Shown: positions 39,959-49,015, counted from the first letter of the stretch. The stretch is 64,000 nucleotides of DNA from Burkholderiales bacterium (GCA_020854105.1 JADZGB010000010.1:62001-126000), one strand, 5' to 3'. Numbers and translations: made by a program. The notes: a model not told the origin generated them from the sequence alone.

Positions 39959-40402
39959 ATGTTCAAGAAGATCCTGCTGCCCACCGACGGTTCCGACCTG
40001 TCGAAGAAGGCGATCAAGCGCGGCATCGAATTCGCCCGCTCGATCGGCGCCAGCGTGGTCGGGTTCTTCGCGCCCGAGGACTACCGCGCCATGATGTACA
40101 GCGAGTACATCCCGCCCAGCGTGCTGTCCCAGGACGAATTCGAGGAGAACGCGCGCAAGGCCGCGGAGAAGCACCTCGCCTGGATCGAGAAGCAGGCGGC
40201 CGCGGCCGGGGTGAAGTTCGAGCCCTACTTCCTCGCCAGCATCGCGCCCTGGGAGGCGATCATAGCGGCGGCGAAGAAGAAAAGATGCGATCTGATCTTC
40301 ATGGCCTCGCACGGACGTTCCGGCCTGGCCGGCCTCGTGCTCGGCAGCCAGACCACCAAGGTGCTGACGCACTCCAAGGTGCCGGTGCTCGTCGTTCGTT
40401 GA
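39959..40402 (+). CDS. Universal stress protein, UspA family
   Basis: Single Usp domain of 147 residues: MFKKILLPTDGSDLSKKAIKR at the start, SIAPWEAIIAAAKKKRCDLIFMASHGRSGLAGLVLGS with the G-x2-G-x9-G-S/T ATP-binding pattern, and VLTHSKVPVLVVR at the end. ATP-binding members help survival under stress or without oxygen. AGGAG lies a few bases before the ATG. An FNR-like box upstream suggests induction at low oxygen. Confidence 0.95.
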   Translation: MFKKILLPTDGSDLSKKAIKRGIEFARSIGASVVGFFAPEDYRAMMYSEYIPPSVLSQDEFEENARKAAEKHLAWIEKQAAAAGVKFEPYFLASIAPWEAIIAAAKKKRCDLIFMASHGRSGLAGLVLGSQTTKVLTHSKVPVLVVR

Positions 40403-40556
40403 CGCCGTCGGGCGGCGTGCGCTGCCGCCCTGCGCGGCCGCTGCCGCCGCACCGCCTGCCGGTGCGGCGAACGTCGCGGTCCTCGCGTGAACGTTTCGCG
40501 CACACATCCCTCTAATCGGTCCGCAACGGCAACGCGATGCGAGGAGGGTTTGTGCG

Positions 40557-41468
40557 GTGTCCGGACAGGTACGAATCATCGGAGTGGCGACCGGCCGAGG
40601 GGCCGGTGACGAGGGCTGCCAGCGCGGCCCCGACGCGTTGCGCGCGCGCGGCCTCACCGCGCACCTGAACCAGGCCGGCGTGCCCGCACAGTGGCACGCC
40701 ACACTGCGCACCAGCCACGGACTCGCTCCGCTCGAGGCGGTGCGCCAGCTTTGCTCGCTTCAATCCCAGCACGTGCACCGCCTCGGCCGCAGCGGCTACT
40801 TTCCGCTGGTGCTGGGCGGGGACCACACGTGCGGCATCGGCACCTGGAGCGGCGCCGCTCGCACGCTGCGCACGCGCGGTGCGCTGGGCCTGGTGTGGAT
40901 CGACGCGCACATGGACGCCCACGTGCCGTCCACCTCCCCGACTGGCAATCTGCACGGGATGCCGCTCGCCTGCCTGCTCGGCCATGGCGACGCACGCCTG
41001 TCCGCACTGGCCGGTGCGCCTGCGCTGCACCCCGAGCATCTGTGCCTGGTCGGCATCCGCAGCTACGAGGACGGCGAGGCGGCGCTGCTCGCGCGCCTGG
41101 GCGTTCGCGTCATCCACATCGACGAAGTCGAGCGGCGCGGGCTCGGTGCCGCGCTGGACGAGGCCATCGCCATCGCCACGCGCGGCACGGCGGGCTTCGG
41201 CCTGAGCATCGATCTCGACGCGATCGATCCGGCGGATGCACCGGGCGTGGGCACGCCCGTGCCCGGCGGTCTGCGTGCCGGGGCCCTGCTCGCCGCACTC
41301 GCCGCACATTCCGCGGATGCGCGCCTGTGCGCGCTGGAGATTGCCGAGTACAACCCGTTGCACGACGACGGGCGCACGGCGGCGCTGGCACAGCGTCTGG
41401 CAAGCACCGTTCTGTCGAGGGCCCGGGACGCCGCTCCGGAGCGCGCCTGGGACCGCGCCGTGGCGTGA
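40557..41468 (+). CDS. rocF: Arginase
   Basis: Binuclear Mn ureohydrolase that cleaves arginine to ornithine and urea. The 303-residue protein has LVLGGDHTCGIGTW, WIDAHMDAHVP and GFGLSIDLDAIDPADAPGVGTPVPGG, which supply all metal ligands, and the C-terminal ALEIAEYNPLHDDG. The SPTGNLHGMPLA segment is the arginase rather than agmatinase form. It starts at GTG 40557 behind GGAGGG. The gene stands alone. Confidence 0.92.
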   Translation: MSGQVRIIGVATGRGAGDEGCQRGPDALRARGLTAHLNQAGVPAQWHATLRTSHGLAPLEAVRQLCSLQSQHVHRLGRSGYFPLVLGGDHTCGIGTWSGAARTLRTRGALGLVWIDAHMDAHVPSTSPTGNLHGMPLACLLGHGDARLSALAGAPALHPEHLCLVGIRSYEDGEAALLARLGVRVIHIDEVERRGLGAALDEAIAIATRGTAGFGLSIDLDAIDPADAPGVGTPVPGGLRAGALLAALAAHSADARLCALEIAEYNPLHDDGRTAALAQRLASTVLSRARDAAPERAWDRAVA

Positions 41469-41544
41469 GGCTTCGGGCGACGCGTCCCGGGCAGGCGGCC
41501 GCGGGGCAGGCAGAAGATCCTGCGATCGCGCCGCAGAGAGGGCC

Positions 41545-42372
41545 TCAGGCGGCGCGCTCCAGCAGCCGGATTTCGCGCTGCGGCAGGGGTATGGCCACGC
41601 CCTGCGCGCGGAACGCCTCGATGATCGCCTGCCTGATCTCACCGGCCGCGGCCGTGTAGTCGGGCACCTTCACCCATGGGCGCACGCACAGTTCGATGCA
41701 CGAGTCGCCCAGCGCGGTCACGGCGATCAACGGTTCCGGCGTGTGCAGCACGCGCGGGTTGGCGGCCAGCACCTCGCGCACGACGCGGATCGTCCGGTCC
41801 AGATCGCTGTCATAGGCCACGCCGACGACCGCATCGATCTGACGCATCTGCCCGAAGTTGTGCAGGATCTCGCCGACGATCCTGCGGTTGGGGATCATCA
41901 CCTTGGACAGGTCGGGGTGCAGCAAAGTGGTGCTGAACAGCGTGATCAGCTTCACTTCACCCTCCTCGTCCACGATCGATATGTATTCGCCCACCCGGTA
42001 CGGCCGAGTGAAGATGATGGTCAGGCCCGCGGCGAGGTTGCCCAGCACCCCCTGCATCGCCAGCGCCACGCCCGCACCGGCGATGCCCAGGCCGGCGATC
42101 AGAGGCAGCAGCTCGATGCCCAGGTTCTGCAGGGCCATGATGGCGAACAGCACGAGCACGACCAGCCGCACGATGCGCACGAGCAGCAGGCGGATGGTGA
42201 TGTCCAGTTCCATGCGCTCGAGCATGCTCGACATCATGTTCCCGACCCAGCGTCCGACCATCACGCCGGCAACCAGGATCAACAGTGCAGCCAGCACCTT
42301 GGGTCCGAACTGGAAGGCGAGATCCAGCAGCCTGGTCTTCGCCTGTTCAATCACTTCGAGTTGTGTGTCCAT
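41545..42372 (-). CDS. Small-conductance mechanosensitive channel, MscS family
   Basis: Pressure-release channel of 275 residues, close to E. coli MscS in size. Three membrane spans: LAALLILVAGVMVG, LVVLVLFAIMALQNLGI and the pore helix with GLGIAGAGVALAMQGVLGNLAAGLTIIFTRPY. The beta domain (VGEYISIVDEEGEVKLITLFSTTL, VMIPNRRIVG) and alpha-beta cytoplasmic vestibule follow. Confidence 0.95.
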   Translation of the reverse strand: MDTQLEVIEQAKTRLLDLAFQFGPKVLAALLILVAGVMVGRWVGNMMSSMLERMELDITIRLLLVRIVRLVVLVLFAIMALQNLGIELLPLIAGLGIAGAGVALAMQGVLGNLAAGLTIIFTRPYRVGEYISIVDEEGEVKLITLFSTTLLHPDLSKVMIPNRRIVGEILHNFGQMRQIDAVVGVAYDSDLDRTIRVVREVLAANPRVLHTPEPLIAVTALGDSCIELCVRPWVKVPDYTAAAGEIRQAIIEAFRAQGVAIPLPQREIRLLERAA

Positions 42373-42460
42373 GGCAGCTCCCGGGACGAACTGCGCGGAA
42401 TTCTACCGCCGTGACAGGGATTGCCGTCCCCGGTAACCTAGGCACGGAGGAGACACGAGG

Positions 42461-42982
42461 ATGAAATTCATCGGCCAGCTGCTGGGCCAGCACCTGCAGC
42501 GCTACCCGCTCATGCAGCTGGAGGACATCTACAAGCTGCTGCACCAGGCTGCGCTGGGCGCCGGGCACGCGGTCAGCAATCGCGATGCGGCGCTGGCGGC
42601 CCTGGAGAGCGAGTGCCGGTCGCTGGTCGCGGCGCCGGAAGAACCGCTGGTGGACCGAATCTCGCCGGACGGGCGGCTGGCGCGGGTGTATTTGCGTCCG
42701 TACATCGCACGGGAACACGCAATCGGTGCGCTGGCGGACGCCTTCGTGCGCACGCCGCAGGTATGTCCTGCGGCGCCCGACAAGCTGGCCCGGTTCTGCG
42801 CCTGCCTGGGCGATCTGGCGGAGGCCGGCGGCATTGCGTTCACGCGCGCGCAGGTGAGCACATGGTTCGACGACATCGCCGCGCAGGGCTACCCGGCGGT
42901 GCATCACTCGCAGGCGTTCCGCGACGCCTACCGCCCCGCGTATCGCGTGGTGGCGGTGGAACTCCTGCCGGGTGTGGGTTGA
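42461..42982 (+). CDS. Conserved-looking protein of unknown function
   Basis: Soluble 173-residue protein with a strong ribosome site (GGAGGAGA) before ATG. It begins MKFIGQLLGQHLQRYPLMQLEDIYKLLHQAALGAGHA in two stretches, then PLVDRISPDGRLARVYLRPYIA, a Cys pair (FCACLGDL) and HHSQAFRDAYRPAYRVVAVELLP at the end. No signal peptide or membrane span. I do not recognise a family. Codon use and GC match the neighbours. It precedes a Bug-type binding protein by 24 bases and may share its transcript. Confidence 0.8.
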   Translation: MKFIGQLLGQHLQRYPLMQLEDIYKLLHQAALGAGHAVSNRDAALAALESECRSLVAAPEEPLVDRISPDGRLARVYLRPYIAREHAIGALADAFVRTPQVCPAAPDKLARFCACLGDLAEAGGIAFTRAQVSTWFDDIAAQGYPAVHHSQAFRDAYRPAYRVVAVELLPGVG

Positions 42983-43006
42983 CGACGTCGAGTCGTTGGA
43001 GGAAGC

Positions 43007-43984
43007 ATGCAACGTAGTTCGCGCGCTCGCGCCTGGCTGTGCGCTGCCCTGGTCGCGCTGTGCGCGGCGAGTGCACACGCGCAGTCCTATCCCGCACGCC
43101 CGATCAAGCTGGTCGTGCCCTTCCCCGCCGGCGGCACTACCGACATCGTCGGGCGCATCGTCGCGGAGTACGCGAGCCGGCGGCTGGGCCAGCAGATGAT
43201 CGTGGAGAATCGGGCCGGCGCCGGCGGCAACATCGGCACCGAGCTGGTCAAGCGCGCGCCGGCCGATGGCTACACGTTGTCTTTGTGCACGATCGGCACC
43301 TGCGCGATCAACGGCAGCATCTACGCCAGGACCGGCTACGACGTGGCCCGGGACTTCGTCCCGGTCGCCCTGGTGGGCGGCGTGTCGAACGTGATGGTGG
43401 TCAATCCGCGCATGGCGGCGAAGACGGTGAAGGAACTGGTCGCAGTGGCCAAAGCCAGGCCCGATCAGCTCAGTTACGGCTCGGCCGGGTTCGGATCCTC
43501 GCCCCACCTGTCCGGCGAGTTGTTCAAGGCGATGGCTCGCGTGGAAATCACGCACGTGCCGTACAAGGGCGCCGCGCCGGTGATCGTGGATCTGCGCGGA
43601 GGCCAGATCGACCTGTACTTCGACAACGCGCCGTCCATCCTCCCGCACGTAAAGTCCGGCGCGCTGCGCGCGCTCGCCACGACCGGGTCGAAGCGCTCCA
43701 GGTTGCTGCCCGACGTGCCAACGATGGAGGAAGCCGGCTTCCGCGGCTTCGTCGTCGAGCCGTGGTGGGGCGTCATGGCGCCGGCGAAGACGCCGCCGGC
43801 GGTGGTGGCGAAGCTCAACCAGGTGATCAACGACCTGCTGAAGGATCCGGTGGTGCTCGAGCGCTTCGAACAGATCGATCTTGCCGCATGGGGCGGCACA
43901 CCGAAACGCATGGGAGACCTGATCCGGTCGGAGACGGCCAAGTGGGGCAGGCTGGTGCGTGAACGCGGCATCAAGGTCGAGTGA
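43007..43984 (+). CDS. Bug/TctC-family tripartite tricarboxylate transporter binding protein
   Basis: Periplasmic receptor of 325 residues with a signal peptide (AWLCAALVALCAASAHAQ). The mature start SYPARPIKLVVPFPAGGTTDIVGRIVAE is the Bug signature, followed by VENRAGAGGNIGTELV, LSYGSAGFGSSPHLSGELF and HVPYKGAAPVIVDL. Bug proteins bind carboxylates and are greatly expanded in Burkholderiales, most without cognate TctAB genes; none is near here. Confidence 0.94.
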   Translation: MQRSSRARAWLCAALVALCAASAHAQSYPARPIKLVVPFPAGGTTDIVGRIVAEYASRRLGQQMIVENRAGAGGNIGTELVKRAPADGYTLSLCTIGTCAINGSIYARTGYDVARDFVPVALVGGVSNVMVVNPRMAAKTVKELVAVAKARPDQLSYGSAGFGSSPHLSGELFKAMARVEITHVPYKGAAPVIVDLRGGQIDLYFDNAPSILPHVKSGALRALATTGSKRSRLLPDVPTMEEAGFRGFVVEPWWGVMAPAKTPPAVVAKLNQVINDLLKDPVVLERFEQIDLAAWGGTPKRMGDLIRSETAKWGRLVRERGIKVE

Positions 43985-43985
43985 C

Positions 43986-44216
43986 GTGCGTATCCCTCCA
44001 CAGCTGATCGTCATGGACCTCGTGGGCACGCTCCTGGCCGCTATCGGCCTTGCCGGCCTGCTCATGGACCTGTCGCACGTCATCCCGCAGTTCAAGGACC
44101 GCGACGTCGCCGGCATGGTGGCCGGTACCGGCTTCGCGCTGATGACCTTCTCCATCCTGAAGATCGTGCGCATCTTGCGCGAACGCCGCATGCAGCCGCC
44201 AGGCAGCCCGCAGTGA
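43986..44216 (+). CDS. Small membrane protein of unknown function
   Basis: About 76 residues from GTG 43986 (67 from ATG 44013), with two hydrophobic spans: LVGTLLAAIGLAGLLMDL and VAGMVAGTGFALMTFSILKIV, and a basic end (RILRERR). It begins one base after the Bug-protein stop. No family recognised. The following 161 bases hold no gene; an AGGAGG ribosome site for the next gene lies at their end. Confidence 0.65.
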   Translation: MRIPPQLIVMDLVGTLLAAIGLAGLLMDLSHVIPQFKDRDVAGMVAGTGFALMTFSILKIVRILRERRMQPPGSPQ

Positions 44217-44377
44217 GGTGCATGGCGCTCGGGACCGTTCTCAAAAGCCCGGTCCGATCGGTTGCCGGCGCACGCTCGCTGCCCTTCCTGCCCGAACCGC
44301 GCGGGCGTGATGGTGCAGCGCAGCGCGCCAGACTTGGCACGGCGGAGTAGAGTGTCGCCCGTCAGGAGGATCCGATC

Positions 44378-45148
44378 ATGATGAGCGACCGCCAGCGCCA
44401 GTTCCGCGAGGAGTACAAGTCGCAGATCAGCCCGCTGTACAACGGCCTGGTGCACGTGGGCGTGATGTACGCGGTGGGCATCGCGGTGATCGCGTGGTGC
44501 CTGATGCGCATGCAGAACGCGACCTGGGAGTGGGCGCTGGTGATCCCGGTCTTCGCGTTCTCCAACCTGTTCGAGTGGTGGATCCACAAGTACGTGATGC
44601 ACCGGCTGATCGACGTCTGGGCACTGCGCGCGATCTACGATCGGCACACCCGCCAGCATCACCAGTACTTCACCAACAACGAGATGACGGTCGATTCCGC
44701 GCGCGAGTTCCGCATCATCTTCTTTCCCTGGCGGGCGCTGATCACGTTCATCGGCCTCGGCGCGCCGTTCGCGCTGGCACTGGGCTGGCTGATCAACCCC
44801 AATGCCGGCTACGTGCTGATCGTCACCATCGTCGGCCAGTACCTGATCTACGAGACCTTCCACTACTGCTGCCACGTCCACGAGAACTGGTTCGTGCGCA
44901 ACGTGCCGTTCGTCAACACCATCCGGCGCCACCACACCGCCCACCACGACCAGGGCATCATGATGGACCGCAACATGAACCTCACCTTCCCCATCGCCGA
45001 CTGGCTGATGGGCACCAGCGACCTCGATCGCGGCCTGCTCGGCCACCTGTTCAACGGCTACAGCGAGAAGTACATCAAGCCGGAACTGAAGCCGATCATC
45101 GAACGGCACACGCTGCGGCCGGGAAAGCTGCGAGAGCAGGCAGCCTAG
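44378..45148 (+). CDS. Sterol desaturase / fatty acid hydroxylase superfamily membrane protein
   Basis: Membrane diiron hydroxylase-type protein of 256 residues. Its histidine boxes are HKYVMH, HTRQHH, HYCCHVH and HHTAHH, the eight-histidine pattern of this superfamily, set between four hydrophobic segments. Substrates of bacterial members include fatty acids, carotenoids and sterols; which applies here is unknown. Strong AGGAGG before ATG 44378; a second ATG follows at once. Confidence 0.9.
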   Translation: MMSDRQRQFREEYKSQISPLYNGLVHVGVMYAVGIAVIAWCLMRMQNATWEWALVIPVFAFSNLFEWWIHKYVMHRLIDVWALRAIYDRHTRQHHQYFTNNEMTVDSAREFRIIFFPWRALITFIGLGAPFALALGWLINPNAGYVLIVTIVGQYLIYETFHYCCHVHENWFVRNVPFVNTIRRHHTAHHDQGIMMDRNMNLTFPIADWLMGTSDLDRGLLGHLFNGYSEKYIKPELKPIIERHTLRPGKLREQAA

Positions 45149-45202
45149 GTTCCTGCCGCCGTCCCGGGGCAGGTCGCGACCCGGCGCGAGCCCCGCCCTC
45201 CC

Positions 45203-46177
45203 CTACGGCTTGACCGGAATCGCCATCGGACGCAGGGGCGATGCGGTTCCGCCGCGCAGTTTCAGCGGCGATGCGATGAACAGGAACTCGTACACCTGAT
45301 CAGTCGACAATTCCTCGAGCCACATCGCCTCGAGCAGCGACACGCCCTGCTCCGCCTGCAGGTAGCTGTGCACCGGCACGAAATTCTCGGGATCCTTGGA
45401 CGGGAAGTGCTCCACACCGAAGTTGTCGGCGCCCACGACCATGGCCTTCTGTCCTTCCACCAGCCACTGCGCGGCTTCCAGGCTCAGTCCCGGCTGATCG
45501 GCCAGGCGGTACTTGGCCTCATCGGGCCACAGCTTCATGACGCCGGTCCGGATCAGGACCACGTCGCCAGGACGCAGCGTCGTTGCCTGCGCCTTCAGCG
45601 CCTGCTGCAGGTCCGCAACGGTGATCGCGTAGGACATGGGCAGGTGCGTCATGCTCTTCGAGCGGGCGACGTCGATGAGCACGCCGCGTGCGACGATGTG
45701 CGGATACTTGTCAACGCCCGACTTGGTCCACCCCCGCACGCCGAGCGCATCCCTGGCGCTCACCTGGTTCCAGATCTGGCCACGCAGCCCGAAATGGTTG
45801 AGCGCGTCGATGTGGGTACCCGTGTGCGTGTACATCGAAACCGCGTCGCCCGAGTAGGACAGCAGTTCCTTGCTCGGATCCCGCGCAGGCGTGTGGGTCA
45901 TGAAGATCTGAAAGGTAGGATCGCCGAACGGTGCGCAGCAGGTCGGCATGCCCACGAACAGATCGACCGCGAGATCGTAGATCCTGCCGCTCGCGATGCG
46001 ACGCAGAACGTCGAATCGCGACGCCTCCGTCATCATGTTCAGCGTGCCGATCTCGTCGGCAGCGCCCCATGGGCTCTTCGCCGCGACGTTCTTGGCGATC
46101 TGGGCATTCGTCTGTCCTGCCAGGAGTCCGAACCCAAGCGCAGCCGCAACTGCCAACCACCGCTTACGTGATTTCAT
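45203..46177 (-). CDS. Secreted cyclase-family (kynurenine-formamidase-like) metal hydrolase
   Basis: Protein of 324 residues with a signal peptide (WLAVAAALGFGLLAGQTNAQ) and the metal-binding motif HTGTHIDALNHFG of the cyclase/KynB superfamily. TLNMMTEASRFDVLRRI and DNFGVEHFP are also typical of the large bacterial branch. The reaction is unknown. GAGGAGGAGA precedes ATG 46177; an in-frame start at 46207 precedes that site. The 243 bases to the divergent gene (46178-46420) hold a loose inverted repeat GTCAGCA/TGCTGAC at 46200-46231 and nothing else clear. Confidence 0.87.
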   Translation of the reverse strand: MKSRKRWLAVAAALGFGLLAGQTNAQIAKNVAAKSPWGAADEIGTLNMMTEASRFDVLRRIASGRIYDLAVDLFVGMPTCCAPFGDPTFQIFMTHTPARDPSKELLSYSGDAVSMYTHTGTHIDALNHFGLRGQIWNQVSARDALGVRGWTKSGVDKYPHIVARGVLIDVARSKSMTHLPMSYAITVADLQQALKAQATTLRPGDVVLIRTGVMKLWPDEAKYRLADQPGLSLEAAQWLVEGQKAMVVGADNFGVEHFPSKDPENFVPVHSYLQAEQGVSLLEAMWLEELSTDQVYEFLFIASPLKLRGGTASPLRPMAIPVKP

Positions 46178-46420
46178 CGTGCGTCTCCTCCTCGTGTGGG
46201 TCAGCATATTTGTCGTGCCGGCCGTGCTGACAGCGGCCTAGCGTAGCGCGATCGACGATACTCTGCAGCCTTGCCGAGGGGCGATCCTGGCGCGAGTTGA
46301 CCGAACACGCCAGGCAATGGAAGATCGACCGCGGGCTGCAGGACCGACCGGTGCCGCCTTCGCGCGCGGCCGGGTCGGCAGCGCCATTCATTCGTACTCA
46401 CACGCCAAGGAGCGCGCGCA

Positions 46421-47392
46421 ATGCCTCTCTCGGTCGGCACCTTCAATCTGAACAACCTGTTCTCGCGCTACAACTTCCAGGCGGAGATCGCCGCCCTGCC
46501 TCCGCACGAGGCCGGCGGCATAGAGCTGACCTTCGCACCGGGCAGCGTACAGGCGCGCACGTTCATGGGCCGTCTGGTCAAGGCCAAGGATCCGGGCGAG
46601 ACCGCGCAGATCGCGCGGCGCATCCGGGGGATGGACATCGACGTTCTCGCCGTGCAGGAGGTAGAGCACATCGAGATCCTGCGCGCGTTCAACCGCGACC
46701 ACCTGGGCGGTCTCTATCAGCACCTCGCGTTGATCGAGGGTAACGATCCACGGATGATCGACGTCGCCGTTCTCTCCAAGCTTCCTCTCGGCCCGATCGT
46801 CTCGTATCAGACTGCCAGTCACCCGGACGCCCCCAATGAGCGCGTCTTCAGCCGCGACCTCGTCGCCGTCAGGGTGCTGGATGCGCAGGGCAACAGGCTT
46901 CTAACGCTATACAACACGCATCTGAAGAGCCACTACGTCGCCGCCGGCGTGGACGAGGAGGCGGGCGCGGTACGTGCGAGCCTGCGCCGGCGCAGGCAGG
47001 CGGAGACGATCGCCCGCATCCTCCCCGCCGAGGAACGGCGCGGCGCGCGATACATGCTCGTCGGCGACATGAACGACCCTCCGGACAGCCCGGATCTGGC
47101 ACCCATGCTCGTAGCCGACGGCGAGCCCTTGCTCGACGGCCTCGCGAAGCCCGTGGAGACACGCCCCGCCAAGCCGGAGACGCCTGGCCAGGGCCCGGGC
47201 CCCGCAACGATGGCGTGGACGCATCGATTCAATCCACAGGGGGCAGCATCACCCGAATATGCACTGTTCGACCAGATCTGGCTGTCCAGGGCGCTCGCTC
47301 CGCGCCTGCGATCGGCGCACATCGACCGGCGAACCCGGCACGGCGGAGACGGCTCCGATCACGATCCGGCGTGGGTGGTGCTGGATCTGTAG
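46421..47392 (+). CDS. Endonuclease/exonuclease/phosphatase family protein
   Basis: Cytoplasmic metal-dependent phosphodiesterase fold, 323 residues, without a signal peptide. Motifs VGTFNLNNLF, DVLAVQEVEHIEIL (catalytic Glu), TLYNTHLKSHY, LVGDMNDPPDSPD (Asp-x-Asn) and GSDHDPAWVVL (terminal Asp-His) give the full active site. Nuclease or lipid/sugar phosphatase activity cannot be told apart from sequence. AAGGAG lies 9 bases before ATG. Confidence 0.88.
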   Translation: MPLSVGTFNLNNLFSRYNFQAEIAALPPHEAGGIELTFAPGSVQARTFMGRLVKAKDPGETAQIARRIRGMDIDVLAVQEVEHIEILRAFNRDHLGGLYQHLALIEGNDPRMIDVAVLSKLPLGPIVSYQTASHPDAPNERVFSRDLVAVRVLDAQGNRLLTLYNTHLKSHYVAAGVDEEAGAVRASLRRRRQAETIARILPAEERRGARYMLVGDMNDPPDSPDLAPMLVADGEPLLDGLAKPVETRPAKPETPGQGPGPATMAWTHRFNPQGAASPEYALFDQIWLSRALAPRLRSAHIDRRTRHGGDGSDHDPAWVVLDL

Positions 47393-47401
47393 TGACCTCG
47401 T

Positions 47402-47423
47402 CGCCCCGGCGCAAGCCGGGGCG
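47402..47423. terminator. Nine-base-pair hairpin between convergent genes
   Basis: CGCCCCGGC-GCAA-GCCGGGGCG forms a perfect stem capped by a GNRA-type tetraloop, centred between two convergent genes. There is no T run, so it may be a REP-like element or mRNA-end stabiliser rather than a true terminator. Confidence 0.5.
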
Positions 47424-47465
47424 CAGCACGAACGAAAGGGCGGTTCGCAACCTGAATTCCGGCTT

Positions 47466-47909
47466 CTACTTCTCCGCCTTCCCGTGCATGACCATGATTG
47501 TCTGCTGCATGAGCGCGATGAGCGTCTCTTGCCCGTTTCGGAGCGCGAACACGTCGGCCCTGGTCACGATCAGCGTCCTGCCCGGTCGGATCACCTGCCC
47601 GCGCGCGACGAGTTGCTCTCCGTCGGCGGGCGTCACCAGATTCAACTGGTACTCGACGGTCAGGACCGACGCGTTGGCGGGTACCATCGTCATCGCCGCG
47701 AAGCCGCCAGCCGAATCGGCGATCATGCCGACCACGCCACCATGAACGAAACCGTGCTGCTGCTCCACGCCATCCCAGTGCGGAACATGAATCTCGGTGC
47801 GTCCGTGTTCGATCACGGGCAGGGTGGCGCGGATCAGATGCATCGCGCTCTGCCTGTCGAAGCTGGCAGCAACGGATCTGGCGAAGTCCGGATTGGCGAT
47901 ACGATTCAT
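47466..47909 (-). CDS. PaaI-type hotdog-fold thioesterase
   Basis: Acyl-CoA thioesterase family protein of 147 residues. The hotdog helix and catalytic region HGGVVGMIADSAGGFAAMTMV is diagnostic, with SVLTVEYQLNLVTPADGEQLVARGQV and GRTLIVTRADVFAL following. ATG 47909 is chosen from the domain start; the frame upstream is a PhzF shadow. Substrate not known. Confidence 0.9.
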   Translation of the reverse strand: MNRIANPDFARSVAASFDRQSAMHLIRATLPVIEHGRTEIHVPHWDGVEQQHGFVHGGVVGMIADSAGGFAAMTMVPANASVLTVEYQLNLVTPADGEQLVARGQVIRPGRTLIVTRADVFALRNGQETLIALMQQTIMVMHGKAEK

Positions 47910-47973
47910 GCAGCTCGGCTCCGCACTGCAGGGCAGGCAACGATGCGATCGGCAGCATCGCGCAATGGCGTGT

Positions 47974-48849
47974 TCAGCATCGCAGTGTCCCGTCGATGCA
48001 GGTGACGCACGTACCACCCAGGATGATCCGTCCGCCGGCATCCATCCGGACTTCGATGCGCCCGTCCCGGCCCACGCACTGGCCTTGCGCGGCAATGTAG
48101 GCCGTGTCCGCTGCGGGCAGCAATCCGCGCTCGCGCTGGAACACCGCCACGCTGCCATTGCCGCTGCCGCAGACCGGATCTTCGTCGACTCCGCAGGATG
48201 GGGCAAAGGAACGAACCTCGATCCCCGCGTCGCCGGATGCGTGTGGCGCGAACACCGTGACGCCGGTCACACCAAGGCGCCGCTCGAAGGCCGCAGAGCG
48301 GGCGAAATCCGGCTTCAGGGCCAGCAGGTCTGCCACGCTGGACAGCTGCGCGACAATCCACACCGGCCCCACATCGACCATGGCTGGCGCCACCTCGCGG
48401 ACCACGGCGTGACCGAGGATCGCTTCCAGCTCATCGACATCGGCGCTCTTCAGGGGCTTCACCACCGCAGGCGGCAGGGCGAACCTGAGGCGACGCCGCT
48501 CCCCTTCGCCGTGCACCGCGAGTTCCACCAGGCCCACGCCGCACTCCTGCACGAAGCGTCCGCCGCGCGGCTGCACCCTGCCCGCTTCCAGCGCCGCATG
48601 GGCACTGCCCAGGGTGGGATGCCCCGCGAACGGCAGTTCGCTGCGCGGCGTGAAGATCCGAAGACGATAGTCGGCGTCGGCTGTAGTGGGTGGCAGCAGA
48701 AAGGTGGTCTCGGACAGGTTGGTCCAGCGGGCGATGTGCTGCATGGTAGACGTATCCAGCCCGTCCGCGTCGAGGACCACGGCGACCGGGTTGCCCAGAA
48801 GAGGCCTGGAGGTGAACACGTCCACCACCTTGTAGTCTCTGCCTTTCAA
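47974..48849 (-). CDS. PhzF-family isomerase/epimerase-fold protein
   Basis: Diaminopimelate-epimerase-like fold, 291 residues. The N-terminal VVDVFTSRPLLGNPVAVVLDADGL, NLSETTFLLPP, TPRSELPFAGHPTLGSAHAAL and C-terminal DEDPVCGSGNGSVAVF are the family hallmarks; the Glu of SETTF is the catalytic acid/base in PhzF. GGAGG lies 5 bases before TTG 48849, so I prefer it to GTG 48855, which touches the ribosome site. Reaction unknown. Confidence 0.91.
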   Translation of the reverse strand: MKGRDYKVVDVFTSRPLLGNPVAVVLDADGLDTSTMQHIARWTNLSETTFLLPPTTADADYRLRIFTPRSELPFAGHPTLGSAHAALEAGRVQPRGGRFVQECGVGLVELAVHGEGERRRLRFALPPAVVKPLKSADVDELEAILGHAVVREVAPAMVDVGPVWIVAQLSSVADLLALKPDFARSAAFERRLGVTGVTVFAPHASGDAGIEVRSFAPSCGVDEDPVCGSGNGSVAVFQRERGLLPAADTAYIAAQGQCVGRDGRIEVRMDAGGRIILGGTCVTCIDGTLRC

Positions 48850-48902
48850 GTTCACCTCCGTTCAGAATCGACAGTCCGCATGCATGCCAGGCCGTCGCCC
48901 GC

Positions 48903-48933
48903 TTGACGGCTCCATGCGTCTTCGTGCTACAGT
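48903..48933 (+). promoter_or_regulatory. Putative promoter of the aroG leader
   Basis: TTGACG (48903-48908) and an extended -10, TGC-TACAGT (hexamer 48928-48933), with a long 19-base spacer. Transcription would begin near 48940, right at the leader-peptide ATG (48941). Confidence 0.5.
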
Positions 48934-48940
48934 CGCCGGC

Positions 48941-49015
48941 ATGATCCTGTTCGCCTGCTTTGGCTACCACTTTTGGTTCTCGCACCGCATCGGCGGAGGA
49001 GAGGCAAGCGCGTAA
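48941..49015 (+). CDS. Aromatic-amino-acid attenuator leader peptide
   Basis: A 24-codon reading frame whose core is FACFGYHFWF: four Phe (residues 4, 7, 11, 13), one Tyr (9) and one Trp (12) within ten codons. It precedes a strong terminator and a DAHP synthase gene, the layout of a ribosome-mediated attenuator that senses charged tRNA-Phe, -Tyr and -Trp. No Shine-Dalgarno precedes ATG 48941 and the likely transcription start coincides with it, so translation may be leaderless. A longer in-frame start at ATG 48914 (33 codons) is possible only if an earlier promoter is used. Confidence 0.85.
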   Translation: MILFACFGYHFWFSHRIGGGEASA

